A DNA stretch of 64,000 bases from Nesterenkonia marinintestina (GCF_025420485.1 NZ_JAOEFD010000007.1:92260-156259), one strand, 5' to 3'; positions 1-9,246 are shown, counted from the first letter of the stretch. Program-made: numbers and translations. Notes: generated by a model not told the origin, from the letters alone.

Positions 1-2
1 GC

Positions 3-1427
3 GACAGCGGTTGGCTGGGCTGCCGGTACCTCTCCATCGTCGATCCCGAACGCGGGGACCAGCCGGTGACCGGCGGGGCGGACCGCGGCATCGCCCTGGT
101 CGGCGACGGCACCGTCCACAACCACCGGCGCCTGCGCGAGAGGCTCGGCACCGACCGCTTCCGCACCGAATCCGACCTCGAGGCGGCCCTGCTGCTCTTC
201 GACGACCTCGGCACCGAGGCCTTCGAGCAGCTCTGGGGTCCCTTCGCCCTGGTCCTCGCCGCCGAGGACGGCCGCTTCGCCGTCGGACGCGACGTGCTCG
301 GGCTCGCCCCGCTGTACTGGGTGAGGACCGAGGCCGACGACGGTGCGACCACGGTGTTCGCCTCCGAGCTGAAGGCCTTCGACGTCGACGACAGGCCCCG
401 CGTCGAACCCTTCCCTCCCGGACACGTGTGGACCCCGCAGGACGGGCTGATCCCGATCCGCGGCTTCCCCGGCACCGCCCCGGTGCTGCTGCAGAGCCGC
501 TCCCCGGAGGAGGACCCGCCCGCATGGGTGTTCGACGCCGTGCGGGACACGCTGATCCGCGCGGTGGCCCGCAGCCTGGAGGCGCCCCAGCCGGTGGGGA
601 TCCTGCTCTCCGGGGGCGTGGACTCCAGCATCGTCACCGCGATCGCCGCCCACCTGCTCCCCGAGGGGCAGACGCTGCGGACCTTCGCCGCCGGACTGGA
701 GGGCAGCCGCGACCTGGAGGCCGCACGGCTGGTCGCCGAGCACTGCGGCACCGAGCACCAGGAGCTGGTCTACACCGCCGAGGACGCCGTCGACCTGGTG
801 CCGAAGGTCATCGCCCGCCTGGAGTCCTTCGACCCGACGCTGGTCCACTCGACGGTCCCGAACTTCTTCGTCTCCCAGCTGGCCGCCCAGCAGGCGAAGA
901 TCGTCCTGGTGGGCGAGGGCGCCGACGAGCTGTTCGCCGGATACACCCACTTCGGCCGCCATGAGGCCGGCGACGCCCTGCACTCGGAGCTGATCGAGAC
1001 GATGCAGGGTATGCACATCGGCGGGCTCCAGCGGGTGGACCGGGTGGCCGGGGCGCTGGGCGTGGAGCCCCACCTGCCGTTCCTGGACCTGGACATGGTC
1101 GAGCTGGCCATGGCCCTTCCCCCGGAATGGAAGCTGGTGACCGAGGAGCGGCCGGCCAAGTGGCTGCTGCGTCGGGCGTTCGACGGCTGGCTGCCCGACG
1201 AGGTCCTGTGGCGTCGCAAGGAGCAGTTCGGCCAGGGAACCGGGATGGACGACGTGCTGCGCGCCCACTACGAGGAGGCGGTCAGCGCGGAGGAGTTCGA
1301 CGCCGAGGCCGGTGTGATCCGTCCTCCGCTGCGCACCCGTGAGGAGCTGGCCTACTTCCGCATGTTCTCGGAGGCGCTGTCCGGCGTCGATCCGGAGATC
1401 ACGGTGGGGCGCTTCGCCGAGGCCTGA
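3..1427 (+). CDS. Asparagine synthetase-like amidotransferase (5' end outside window)
   Basis: Glutamine-dependent asparagine synthetase family (AsnB-like): a class II glutaminase domain followed by an ATP-pyrophosphatase domain that activates a carboxylate for amidation. The frame is open from base 3. Before the first internal GTG at 66 it already reads family residues (GCRYLSIVDPERGDQP), so the true start and the catalytic N-terminal Cys lie upstream of the window. About 474 codons are present. The PP-loop SGGVDSS sits near base 610, and a GEGADELFAGY motif near base 915 is typical of the synthetase domain. The glutaminase part has VHNH where most AsnB have IYNH, so substrate and activity are uncertain. 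It converges on the glutaminase gene with a 33 bp gap. Confidence 0.85.
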   Translation, partial: DSGWLGCRYLSIVDPERGDQPVTGGADRGIALVGDGTVHNHRRLRERLGTDRFRTESDLEAALLLFDDLGTEAFEQLWGPFALVLAAEDGRFAVGRDVLGLAPLYWVRTEADDGATTVFASELKAFDVDDRPRVEPFPPGHVWTPQDGLIPIRGFPGTAPVLLQSRSPEEDPPAWVFDAVRDTLIRAVARSLEAPQPVGILLSGGVDSSIVTAIAAHLLPEGQTLRTFAAGLEGSRDLEAARLVAEHCGTEHQELVYTAEDAVDLVPKVIARLESFDPTLVHSTVPNFFVSQLAAQQAKIVLVGEGADELFAGYTHFGRHEAGDALHSELIETMQGMHIGGLQRVDRVAGALGVEPHLPFLDLDMVELAMALPPEWKLVTEERPAKWLLRRAFDGWLPDEVLWRRKEQFGQGTGMDDVLRAHYEEAVSAEEFDAEAGVIRPPLRTREELAYFRMFSEALSGVDPEITVGRFAEA

Positions 1428-1460
1428 GCAGGGGGCAGGGCCGGGGTTCGGCGAGGAGCC

Positions 1461-3275
1461 TCAGTAGTCCACCCGGACGGCGCTCTCCCGCAGATACCGG
1501 TCCACCAGCAGATACGCGTCACGGGTCAGGGCGCGCCACAGCCTGACGGCGAGCTGCGGGTCCTCGGATTCGAGGTCGTCGAGGCGCTGCGGGGTGAGCA
1601 CGGCGACCTCGACGTCGCCCACGGCCTTCTCGGTGGTCTCCTGACGGTCCTCGCTGCCGAGGGCCAGCTCGCCGAAGGTCATCCCGGCGCTCAGCGTGTT
1701 GAGCCGGACCCTGTTGCCCTCGGGGTCGGCGGCGATGGTGTTGACCCGCCCGGAGACGATGAAGTGCACACCGCCGAACCGTTGACCGACGCGTCGGATG
1801 ATGTCCCCGTCGGCGTAGTCCTGGTCCTCCAGATACCGGCTGAGCCGGTGCCGGTCGTCCTCCGAGAGGTCGGCGAGGACCGGAGAGTCGACGACGGGGA
1901 CCCGGACCGGCTCCTCGACGCGCTGTCCGCAGGCGTGCAGCAGCCTGTCCTCGCAGAACTCCACCGCGGGGCCGCGGCTGGGGAAGGTCGGCAGCCCGCG
2001 GTCCTCGATGAGGGCGGATCCGGCCAGCACGCCGCGGGAGTCGACGAGGGCGAGGGTGCGTCCTTCGGCCTCCGCCCGGTCGACCAGGGTCGCGATCATC
2101 TGCAGCGCCAGGTCTCCGACGTCGTTGACCTGACGCAGGTCGACCACGATGATCTCCACCTCGTCCTCCAGGTCGGAGACCGTCCGGACCAGGGATTCGG
2201 CGCCGGCGAAGAACAGGTCCCCGGTGACCTCGACGATGCGCACCAGCTCGTGGAAGCGGTCGAGCACCTCGTCCTGCGCGTCGGTCCGGCGGATCCGGGA
2301 GGGCATCTCGACCACCGCGGAGGAGGGCACCACGGCGGCGCGTCCGCTGGGTGCGGCTCGGACGAAGTGCATCTCCATGTCCTTGGACAGTCGCCGGCAG
2401 ACCTCGAGTCCCCGGATGCTGCTGCCGTGGGCGTCCAGCGGCGGGGAGTAGACGGCCAGTCCCGCCTGGCCGGGCAGCACCGCGAGGGTGCCTCCCCCGA
2501 CCCCGGACTTCGCCGGCATGCCGACGTCGGCGACCCAGGCGCCGGCGTCGTCGTACATCCCGGAGGTCATCATCACCGAGAGGACCCGTTCGACGCAGCC
2601 GAAGTCCACGGCGCGTTCTCCGGTCAGCGGGTGGGTGCCGCCGCCGGCCAGGGTCGCGGCCATCATCGCCAGGTCCCGGCAGGTGACCTGCACCGCGCAT
2701 TGGCGCAGGTAGAGCTCCAGGGCCCGGGTAGGGTCGTCGTCGATGATGCCGAAGGAGCTGAGCAGGTAGGCCAGGGCGTGGTTGCGGTCGCTGCTGCGGA
2801 TCTCGACGTCGTAGACCGCCGGACTGCTGCTGAGCCGTCGTCCGGCGAAGCGCGAGTAGGTCTCGTAGATGCGCCGCTGGGCGGACTTTCCGCCCGAGCC
2901 CTTGATCATCGAGGCCACGGCGAGCGCCCCGGCGTTGATCATCGAGTTCGCCGGACGGCCGGTCTCCGGGGCGAGCGAGATCTCGTTGAACCGGTCGCCG
3001 GAGGGTTCGACGTCGACCTTGGCGTCCACCGCCTCCGATCCGTGGTCGGAGAGCGCCAGCGCGTAGGTGAACGGCTTGGAGATCGAATGGATGGAGAACT
3101 CCTCGTCGGCGACGCCGACGGAGTACACGTGACCGTCCACGGTGGCCAGACAGATGCCGAAGTCCTCGGGGTCCGGCTCCCGGCCGACGGGGTGCACCAT
3201 ATACGGCGACCCCTCCCGGTGCCCCTGGATCTCGGCGTGCAGCTCCTCGAGGTGCTGCTGGATGGGCGAGCGCAT
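1461..3275 (-). CDS. glsA: Glutaminase fused to STAS and cyclic-nucleotide-binding domains
   Basis: Hydrolyses glutamine to glutamate and ammonia in the cytoplasm. Residues 1-310 are the serine-dependent beta-lactamase-like glutaminase domain, with the S-I-S-K motif at residues 64-67 (nucleophile Ser and general-base Lys) and the NSMINAGAL block. Residues of about 340-445 resemble a STAS domain (IIVVDLRQVNDVGD), and 460-590 a cNMP-binding/Crp-like beta-barrel (MTFGELAL). The single-domain enzyme is about 310 aa; this 604 aa architecture is known in actinobacteria. The effector domains suggest control by nucleotide or partner binding, which is inference. It starts at ATG 3275 and faces the GntR gene across a short gap. 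Confidence 0.92.
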   Translation of the reverse strand: MRSPIQQHLEELHAEIQGHREGSPYMVHPVGREPDPEDFGICLATVDGHVYSVGVADEEFSIHSISKPFTYALALSDHGSEAVDAKVDVEPSGDRFNEISLAPETGRPANSMINAGALAVASMIKGSGGKSAQRRIYETYSRFAGRRLSSSPAVYDVEIRSSDRNHALAYLLSSFGIIDDDPTRALELYLRQCAVQVTCRDLAMMAATLAGGGTHPLTGERAVDFGCVERVLSVMMTSGMYDDAGAWVADVGMPAKSGVGGGTLAVLPGQAGLAVYSPPLDAHGSSIRGLEVCRRLSKDMEMHFVRAAPSGRAAVVPSSAVVEMPSRIRRTDAQDEVLDRFHELVRIVEVTGDLFFAGAESLVRTVSDLEDEVEIIVVDLRQVNDVGDLALQMIATLVDRAEAEGRTLALVDSRGVLAGSALIEDRGLPTFPSRGPAVEFCEDRLLHACGQRVEEPVRVPVVDSPVLADLSEDDRHRLSRYLEDQDYADGDIIRRVGQRFGGVHFIVSGRVNTIAADPEGNRVRLNTLSAGMTFGELALGSEDRQETTEKAVGDVEVAVLTPQRLDDLESEDPQLAVRLWRALTRDAYLLVDRYLRESAVRVDY

Positions 3276-3333
3276 GGCCCCAGGATATTCCGGTCCGGGG
3301 CCGGGGCACGACGTCGGGACCGTCGTCGGGTCC

Positions 3334-4011
3334 TCAGGTCCTCCAGAGGGAGGAGCCGGCCGTCATCCGTGCGCTGATGGAGCCGTGGATGGTGCGCAGA
3401 TGCCTGCGCATCGCGGTCTCGGCCCGCTCGGGCCGGGCTTCGGCGATGGCGCTGAGGATCTCCTCGTGCTCGTCGATCTCGTCGGGAAGCACCAGATGTT
3501 CGCGCAGCTCGGGCAGCACGTGGTGGGCGCGGACCATCTCCTCGAAGCACCGCAGCAGCACCGCCTCCAGGCGGGTGCTGCGGGCGGCTCGGGCGATCTC
3601 GGAATGGAAGCAGCGGGCGTGCTCGGTGCGCCCCAGGGGGTCGTCCTCCCCCACCGTGTCCTGACGCTGGAGCTGGTCGCGGAGGCGTTCGATCACGGCT
3701 CCGTCGGCGAGCCGGGCGGCCTCTGCCGCCGCATGGGGCTCCAGGAGCATCCGCATGTCGAGGACCTCGGCGAGGTCCTGGGGCGTCATCGGACGGACCA
3801 GATACCCCTTCTTGGGGAGGACCGAGATGAGTCCCTCGTCGGCGAGGCGCTTGAGAGCTTCGCGGACCGGTGTCTTGGAGGACTCGAAGAGCTCGGCCAG
3901 CCGAGGTTCGACGACGACCTCACCGGGACGCAGCTCGCCGGTGAGGATCATCCGACGCAGCGACTCGGTGTGACGGTCCGTCAGAGAGGGAGCACGACTG
4001 GTCGGGGACAC
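3334..4011 (-). CDS. GntR family regulator, FCD (FadR/LldR) type
   Basis: Transcription factor of 225 aa. Residues 8-75 are a winged helix (SLRRMILTGELRPGEVV, then the recognition region SSKTPVREALKRLADEG). Residues 85-210 form an all-helical FCD ligand domain that usually binds a small organic acid. The start is GTG 4011: a TACACT -10 box ends exactly 6 nt upstream, so the mRNA is probably leaderless. A perfect TGTGA-N6-TCACA palindrome covers that -10 box, pointing to autoregulation. The gene diverges from an MHS transporter and a lactate-oxidase-family gene, so an LldR-like role in hydroxy-acid use is the best guess. Confidence 0.88.
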   Translation of the reverse strand: MSPTSRAPSLTDRHTESLRRMILTGELRPGEVVVEPRLAELFESSKTPVREALKRLADEGLISVLPKKGYLVRPMTPQDLAEVLDMRMLLEPHAAAEAARLADGAVIERLRDQLQRQDTVGEDDPLGRTEHARCFHSEIARAARSTRLEAVLLRCFEEMVRAHHVLPELREHLVLPDEIDEHEEILSAIAEARPERAETAMRRHLRTIHGSISARMTAGSSLWRT

Positions 4012-4012
4012 T

Positions 4013-4028
4013 TGTGAAGTGTATCACA
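4013..4028. promoter_or_regulatory. Palindromic operator TGTGA-N6-TCACA between gntR and MHS genes
   Basis: A perfect 5+5 bp inverted repeat with a 6 bp spacer lies between the divergent starts and overlaps the gntR -10 box. It is identical in form to the enterobacterial CRP consensus. Its position next to a GntR gene makes a GntR/FCD operator the simpler reading, though a Crp-family site cannot be excluded. Confidence 0.5.
4018..4023 (-). promoter_or_regulatory. -10 box of the leaderless gntR promoter
   Basis: On the minus strand this reads TACACT, matching TANNNT, and is followed by 6 nt (TCACAA) and the GTG start at 4011. The same spacing recurs at several genes in this window. No Shine-Dalgarno precedes the GTG. 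I saw no clear -35. Confidence 0.5.
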
Positions 4029-4048
4029 GCATGCTAGAAATATCTTTC

Positions 4049-5404
4049 ATGAGTATCTCTCCCTCCGAAGGGGCCTCCCCGGTCGACGCCGACCCGGGAG
4101 CGCGCCCGTCCGACTCCGCAGACCGGATGACGCCCAGCGGGCGTCGCGCCCTCTTCGCCGCCGTCACAGGCACCCTGATCGAGTGGTACGACTACGCGCT
4201 CTACGGCGCGGCGGCGGGCCTGGTCATCGGGCCGCTGTTCTTCGCCGACGTCGGACCCGGTGCCACCCTGGCGGCCTTCGCCACCTTCGCCGTCGGCTTC
4301 GTCGCCCGTCCCCTGGGAGGTGTGCTCATCGGCCACCTGGGCGACCGCTACGGGCGTCGCCCGGCCATGATGCTCACCATCCTCCTGATGGGCATCGCCA
4401 CCGTGGCCATCGGGCTGCTGCCGACCACCGCCGCCATCGGCGTGGCCGCCCCCATCCTGCTGGTCGTCTTCCGACTCATCCAGGGCATGGGCGCCGGGGC
4501 CGAGCTCGCCGGCGCGATGACCATCGTCGCCGAGTTCGCACCCGCCAAGAGGCGCGGACTGCTGACGTCATTCGTCCTGGCCACCCCGCCGGCCGGTATG
4601 GCGCTGGCCACCGGTGCGTTCCTGCTGGTCTCAGCGCTCGGCGACGACGTCCTGCTCGACTGGGCCTGGCGCGTGCCGTTCCTGGCCTCTGTGGTGCTCT
4701 TCGCCCTGGCTGTGTTCATCCGACGCCACCTGGAGGAGACCCCGGAGTACGTGGAGGCGCTGACCAAGGCCCGCGAGCGCGGGGAGCGCCAGAAGGTGCC
4801 CGCCGCCGAGCTGCTGCGCACCCAGAAGCGGCCCCTGCTCCTCGGCTTCCTGGCGATGACGGGCCACAACGCGCTGAACTACGCGATGGCGGTGTTCGCC
4901 CTGTCGCTGATGACTTCGGAGGCGGTGGGGCTGGAGCGCAGCTCGGCGCTGGCCGCAGTCACCATCGGCACGCTGTTCGGCGTCGTGGGCACGCCCTTCG
5001 GAGGCTGGGCCTCCGACCGGATCGGCGCTCGCAGGGTGTTCGGCATCGGCTCGGCGCTCGGGGTCGTCTTCGCCTTCCCGCTGTTCTCGGCGCTGGCCGG
5101 TGGGGATGCCTTCATCGCCGGACTGATGATCTCGCTGGGATACGGCATCGTCATCGCGATGACCGCCGGCGGACAGGGCGCATTCCTGGCCGGGCTCTTC
5201 CCGGCGCGGGAGCGCTACAGCGGCATCGCGATGACCCGAGAGCTCAACGGCGCCATCGTCGCCGGTCTGACGCCGCTGACGCTGGCGTGGATCATCGAGC
5301 TCTTCGACGGGGCGGTGATCGCGGCCGCGATCGTCGTCTCGGTCGGCTGCCTGATCTCTGCCCTGGCGATCATGGCGTCCCGGAACCGCGACGAGCACCT
5401 CTGA
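4049..5404 (+). CDS. MHS-family MFS metabolite:proton symporter
   Basis: Twelve-helix inner-membrane transporter of the metabolite:H+ symporter group of the major facilitator superfamily; relatives move small carboxylates. Family marks are GTLIEWYDYALYG near the N-terminus, the loop GHLGDRYGRRPAMM between helices 2 and 3, and RLIQGMGAGAELAGA. I start it at ATG 4049 (MSISPSEG), giving 451 aa; an upstream in-frame GTG at 4019 lies inside the operator palindrome. It is followed by a FMN-dependent alpha-hydroxyacid oxidase 47 bp downstream, so the likely substrate is lactate or a related hydroxy acid. Confidence 0.88.
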   Translation: MSISPSEGASPVDADPGARPSDSADRMTPSGRRALFAAVTGTLIEWYDYALYGAAAGLVIGPLFFADVGPGATLAAFATFAVGFVARPLGGVLIGHLGDRYGRRPAMMLTILLMGIATVAIGLLPTTAAIGVAAPILLVVFRLIQGMGAGAELAGAMTIVAEFAPAKRRGLLTSFVLATPPAGMALATGAFLLVSALGDDVLLDWAWRVPFLASVVLFALAVFIRRHLEETPEYVEALTKARERGERQKVPAAELLRTQKRPLLLGFLAMTGHNALNYAMAVFALSLMTSEAVGLERSSALAAVTIGTLFGVVGTPFGGWASDRIGARRVFGIGSALGVVFAFPLFSALAGGDAFIAGLMISLGYGIVIAMTAGGQGAFLAGLFPARERYSGIAMTRELNGAIVAGLTPLTLAWIIELFDGAVIAAAIVVSVGCLISALAIMASRNRDEHL

Positions 5405-5451
5405 TCCCGGCCCCGCTCCCCGCCCTCTCTGGAAAGGTCCATCTGACCCCT

Positions 5452-6705
5452 ATGACTCTGTCCCGTCGTCTTCCCCGCGTCTCGGAGCTCCGTCCTCTGA
5501 TGCAGTTCCGCCCCATCGATCCGAATCGCCGCCGCGCCCGTCTGAGCCGGGCGGCCGACGTCCACGACCTGCGGGCGATCGCCCGGCGGCGCACCCCTCG
5601 TCCGGCGTTCGACTACGTGGACGGTGCCGCGGTCGACGAGCTCACCGCACGTCGCACGCGGGAGGCCATGACCTCCTGCGAGCTGCTTCCGCGGATGCTC
5701 CACGGCGTCGAGGAGGTGGACACCTCTGTGCATATCTCGGGTCAGCGTGCCGACCTGCCCTTCGGGATCGCGCCGACCGGCTTCACCCGATTCATGCATG
5801 CCGAGGGGGAGGACGCCGGCGCCGCGGCCGCGGCCGCCCATGGGATCCCGTTCACCCTCTCCACCATGGGCACCCGTTCGGTGGAGGAGGTCGCTCGGGT
5901 CTCCGGGATGGGCCAGCGATGGTTCCAGCTGTACCTGTGGAAGGACCGTGAGGCCTCCCTGGGCCTCATCGAGCGGGCGTGGGCGAACGGCTTCGACACC
6001 CTGCTCGTCACCGTGGACACCCCGGTGGCCGGGCAGCGGCTGCGGGACGTCCGCAACGGGATGACGATCCCTCCGCGGCTGGGCGTGCGGACCCTGCTCG
6101 ACGCGTCCCACCGGCCGGAGTGGTGGTACAACCTGCTGACCACCGATCCGCTGACCTTCGCCTCACTCTCGGACACGACCCAGGACCTGCCGAACCTGAT
6201 CAATGCGATGTTCGATCCGACCCTGAGCCTCGAGGACCTGCGGTGGATCCGGGAGGTCTGGCCGGGGCGGCTGTTCGTCAAGGGGGTGGTGACCGTCGAC
6301 GACGCGCACCGCTCCCTCGACGTCGGTGCCGACGGACTCGTGGTCTCCAGCCACGGGGGACGCCAGCTGGACCGTGCCCCCGTCCCGCTGCGCGCCCTGC
6401 CGGAGATCCGTGACGCGGTGGGTCCCGACGTGCCGCTGATCTACGACTCCGGCCTGATGTCGGGCAACGACGTCATCACCGCGCTGGCACTGGGGGCCGA
6501 CTTCACGATGATCGGGCGGGCCTATCTGTACGGGCTGATGGCCGGCGGGCGCCAGGGCGTGGATCGGGTCATCGATCTGCTGGCCGAGGAGGTCAGGGTC
6601 TCGATGATGCTGATGGGGGCGTCCTCGGTCGCCGATCTGACCCGTGACTCCGTCCGCACACCGTGGGACTCCGGGTCGTCGGCGGCGGTCGGCCCGCGCC
6701 GGTGA
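5452..6705 (+). CDS. lldD: FMN-dependent alpha-hydroxyacid dehydrogenase (L-lactate dehydrogenase/oxidase family)
   Basis: Oxidises an L-alpha-hydroxy acid such as L-lactate to the 2-oxo acid, passing electrons to quinone or oxygen. A 417 aa TIM barrel: FDYVDGAA near the N-terminus, YLWKDRE at mid-length, the Lys of LFVKGVV contacting FMN, and the catalytic His-Arg block SSHGGRQLDRA. The GADFTMIGRAYLYG block is the C-terminal phosphate-binding region. I start it at ATG 5452 (MTLSRRLPRV), with GGAAAGG 15 nt upstream, longer than ideal. It follows the MHS transporter and is convergent with the GntP gene. Family is firm; the exact substrate is not. Confidence 0.88.
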   Translation: MTLSRRLPRVSELRPLMQFRPIDPNRRRARLSRAADVHDLRAIARRRTPRPAFDYVDGAAVDELTARRTREAMTSCELLPRMLHGVEEVDTSVHISGQRADLPFGIAPTGFTRFMHAEGEDAGAAAAAAHGIPFTLSTMGTRSVEEVARVSGMGQRWFQLYLWKDREASLGLIERAWANGFDTLLVTVDTPVAGQRLRDVRNGMTIPPRLGVRTLLDASHRPEWWYNLLTTDPLTFASLSDTTQDLPNLINAMFDPTLSLEDLRWIREVWPGRLFVKGVVTVDDAHRSLDVGADGLVVSSHGGRQLDRAPVPLRALPEIRDAVGPDVPLIYDSGLMSGNDVITALALGADFTMIGRAYLYGLMAGGRQGVDRVIDLLAEEVRVSMMLMGASSVADLTRDSVRTPWDSGSSAAVGPRR

Positions 6706-6753
6706 ACCGTCCGGCCCTCCGGCGTCGCTTCCTGCAGGTCGTCCGGTGTGCCC

Positions 6754-8295
6754 TCAGAAGGTGCCGACGGCCAGCGCCAAAGGTATCAGCGCAATGGTCA
6801 CGGTCACGGGGATGACCAGGGAGATCACGCCGATGTCCTTGTAGGCCTCGCGGTGGGTCATACCGCAGACGATGATCAGCGTAATCACCGCCCCGTTGTG
6901 CGGCAGCGAGTCGAGGCCGCCGGAGGCCATGGCGGTGATCCGGTGCATGACCTCCATGCTGATGCCCTGGTCGGAGGCCAGGGCCTGCAGCTCCTCCCCC
7001 AGCGCGTTGAGGGCGATGGTCATGCCGCCGGAGGCCGAACCGGTGACGCCGGCGATCACCGAGGTGGACATCGCCGAGGCGATCAGGGCGTTGTCCGAGA
7101 CGGCGAAGATCCCGTCGCGGATGATCACGAACGCCGCCAGCGAGGCGACGACGGCGCCGTAGCCCACCTCGGAGGCGGTGTTGAAGATCGGCATCATCGC
7201 GTTCTTCGCGCCGTCGGCGAGTCCGCGCAGCAGGGTCCGCAGGCGCGGGGCGTTCATCAGCAGGATGCTCAGGATGGCGGTGAGCAGCGCGCAGAGCACC
7301 GCCCAGATCCCCTGACGGTCGTCGAGGGTGATCCCGCCGAACTGCTCCTCCTGCAGGTGGCTCCAGTCCATCGCCGGGAAGAGCCATACGGTGCAGCCGA
7401 AGTTCACCAGGAAGACCAGCAGCACCGGGATGAACGGAACCACTCGGTTCGGCGGCACCAGGGTCCGCTCCCCGGAGTCCTCGGCATCCGCAGGCGCCGT
7501 CGGCTCGGACGTCGGGTCGTCCTCAGATCCCGTCGTCGTGGGCTGTTCCCGCGTCGACGTGCCGGATGCCGGCGTGGACGTCGTCGTGGACACCGTGGAG
7601 GTCCCCCCGACCGAGGCGACCGCCCCCTCACGGCGTTCGATCGCCGTCGGATCGGAGAATCGCTCCCCGCGCCGAGCCAGCCGACGCCTGCGGTGCTCCA
7701 GCCACAGCATCCCGAGCACGAAGATCAGTGTCCCGCCCAGGATCCCGAGGCCGGGAGCGGCGAAGGTGTTGGTCTGGAACGCCTGCCCGGGGATGATGTT
7801 CTGCACCTGCGGGGATCCGGGGATCGCCGTCATCGTGAACGTCAGCGCACCCAGGGCGATGGCTCCGGGGATGAGCCGGCGCGGGATGTCCGCCTGGCGG
7901 AAGAGCTCGCGGGCCAGCGGGAACATCACGAACACGACGACGAAGACGCTGATCCCGCCGTAGGTGAGCAGCGCGGTGGTCAGCACCGTGGCGAGGATCG
8001 CGCGCTTCGGCCCCAGCCACCGCGTGATCGTCTGCGCGATGTCCCGGGCGTAGCCGGCCATCGTCATCAGCCGGCCGAAGATCGCCCCGGTGAGGAACAT
8101 CGGGAAGTACTGACCGATGAAGTTCGCGAGCGCGGGCATGAACACTTCGGTGTAGTTCGCCAGCACGGGTGCGCCCGAGAACAGCAGGGCCACCAGGGCG
8201 CAGAGCGGCGCGGCGAGGACGATGGTCACGCCCCGGTAGGCCAGGGTGATCAGCAGGATCAGGGAGACGATGATCCCGACGAGGCCGAGGGTCAT
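6754..8295 (-). CDS. GntP-family permease
   Basis: Integral membrane symporter of the GntP/gluconate-citrate superfamily, 513 aa with about 12-14 hydrophobic segments. Re-entrant family segments are visible (TAIPGSPQVQNIIPGQAF; GVTGSASGGMTIALNALG). A hydrophilic loop of about 80 residues after residue 205 is rich in Thr, Ser, Glu and Asp and looks disordered; most family members have a short loop here. The gene begins 6 bp after a 3-hydroxyisobutyrate-type dehydrogenase, so both probably handle one hydroxy acid, for example glycerate, gluconate or 3-hydroxyisobutyrate. Confidence 0.85.
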   Translation of the reverse strand: MTLGLVGIIVSLILLITLAYRGVTIVLAAPLCALVALLFSGAPVLANYTEVFMPALANFIGQYFPMFLTGAIFGRLMTMAGYARDIAQTITRWLGPKRAILATVLTTALLTYGGISVFVVVFVMFPLARELFRQADIPRRLIPGAIALGALTFTMTAIPGSPQVQNIIPGQAFQTNTFAAPGLGILGGTLIFVLGMLWLEHRRRRLARRGERFSDPTAIERREGAVASVGGTSTVSTTTSTPASGTSTREQPTTTGSEDDPTSEPTAPADAEDSGERTLVPPNRVVPFIPVLLVFLVNFGCTVWLFPAMDWSHLQEEQFGGITLDDRQGIWAVLCALLTAILSILLMNAPRLRTLLRGLADGAKNAMMPIFNTASEVGYGAVVASLAAFVIIRDGIFAVSDNALIASAMSTSVIAGVTGSASGGMTIALNALGEELQALASDQGISMEVMHRITAMASGGLDSLPHNGAVITLIIVCGMTHREAYKDIGVISLVIPVTVTIALIPLALAVGTF

Positions 8296-8301
8296 GGCCG
8301 C

Positions 8302-9246
8302 TCAGTCCGCGTCGCGCATGGGGGTGACGGTCCCTGTGCCCTCGTAGCCGGGGGCGGTGCCGTCGGGTGAGACGTACTTCGCGATCAGGGAGCAGTCCTT
8401 GTCGGCCAGGCCCTCGTCGACGAGCCGGCGGAACCGGCTCTGCGCCAGCTGCGCGGCCTCGAGGGTGACGCCGGTGAGCTCGCCGGCGTCGAGCGCCAGG
8501 CTGATGTCCTTCAGGGCGAGGTCGGCGCGGAAGGTGGCGTCGTAGTCCCGGTTCGCGGCCGAGGAGTCGATGATGCCGGGCATCGGGTACCAGGTCTGCT
8601 GGGCCCAGGACCGCCCGGAGGAGACCGAGGCGATCTCCCAGAACACCTTGGGATCCAGGCCGAGCCGGTCGGCGAGCTGGGAGCCTTCGGCGGCGGCCAT
8701 CAGGTCGATGAACAGCATCATGTTGTTGCAGATCTTGGCCGAGGTCCCGGTGGTCGGACCGCCGGCGGCGATGGTCTTCCCCGCCATGGGCTCGATGAAC
8801 CCGAACGCCACGTCCACCGCCTCGGATTCGCCGCCGACCATGAACGCCAGGGTGGCCGCGGCGGCCCCGGAGATCCCTCCGGAGACCGGGGCGTCGACGA
8901 ACCGGAATCCGCGGCGGGCGGACTCGTCGTGGCAGAACTGGGAGGTCTCCACGTCGACGGTGGAGCTGTCGATCAGCAGCGTGGCCGTGTCCGCGTGGGC
9001 CCAGATGCCGTCGTCGCCGTCGAACACGGCGCGCACGTGCTCACCCTTGGGGAGCATGGTGATGACGACGTCGGCGCCCCGGACCGCCTCTGCGACGCCG
9101 TCGACGATGGTCACTCCGGCGGCCTCGCCCGCGGCCGCAGCCTCTGGGGAGAGGTCGTATCCGCGGACGGTGTGTCCGGCGGCGACCAGGTTCGCCGTCA
9201 TGGGGGCACCCATGTTGCCCAGTCCGATCCATCCGTACGTCGCCAT
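8302..9246 (-). CDS. NAD(P)-dependent beta-hydroxyacid dehydrogenase (3-hydroxyisobutyrate dehydrogenase family)
   Basis: Oxidoreductase of 314 aa from the family of 3-hydroxyisobutyrate dehydrogenase and tartronate semialdehyde reductase. The N-terminal Rossmann motif is GWIGLGNMGAPM (residues 5-16); the substrate loop is DAPVSGGISGA; the catalytic Lys lies in GTSAKICNNMM. A good GGAGGTG ribosome site precedes ATG 9246. It is first in a two-gene operon with the GntP permease. The exact substrate is not determined by the sequence. Confidence 0.87.
   Translation of the reverse strand: MATYGWIGLGNMGAPMTANLVAAGHTVRGYDLSPEAAAAGEAAGVTIVDGVAEAVRGADVVITMLPKGEHVRAVFDGDDGIWAHADTATLLIDSSTVDVETSQFCHDESARRGFRFVDAPVSGGISGAAAATLAFMVGGESEAVDVAFGFIEPMAGKTIAAGGPTTGTSAKICNNMMLFIDLMAAAEGSQLADRLGLDPKVFWEIASVSSGRSWAQQTWYPMPGIIDSSAANRDYDATFRADLALKDISLALDAGELTGVTLEAAQLAQSRFRRLVDEGLADKDCSLIAKYVSPDGTAPGYEGTGTVTPMRDAD

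Noticed and set aside
1764..3377. Long plus-strand frame opposite the glutaminase
   Set aside because: It is an antisense shadow caused by GC-biased third positions and has no family-like sequence.
4183..5404. Very long plus-strand frame that runs from inside the MHS gene through to the lactate oxidase
   Set aside because: Before 5452 it is an Arg/Pro-rich out-of-frame shadow of the transporter; only the part from 5452 is a real protein.
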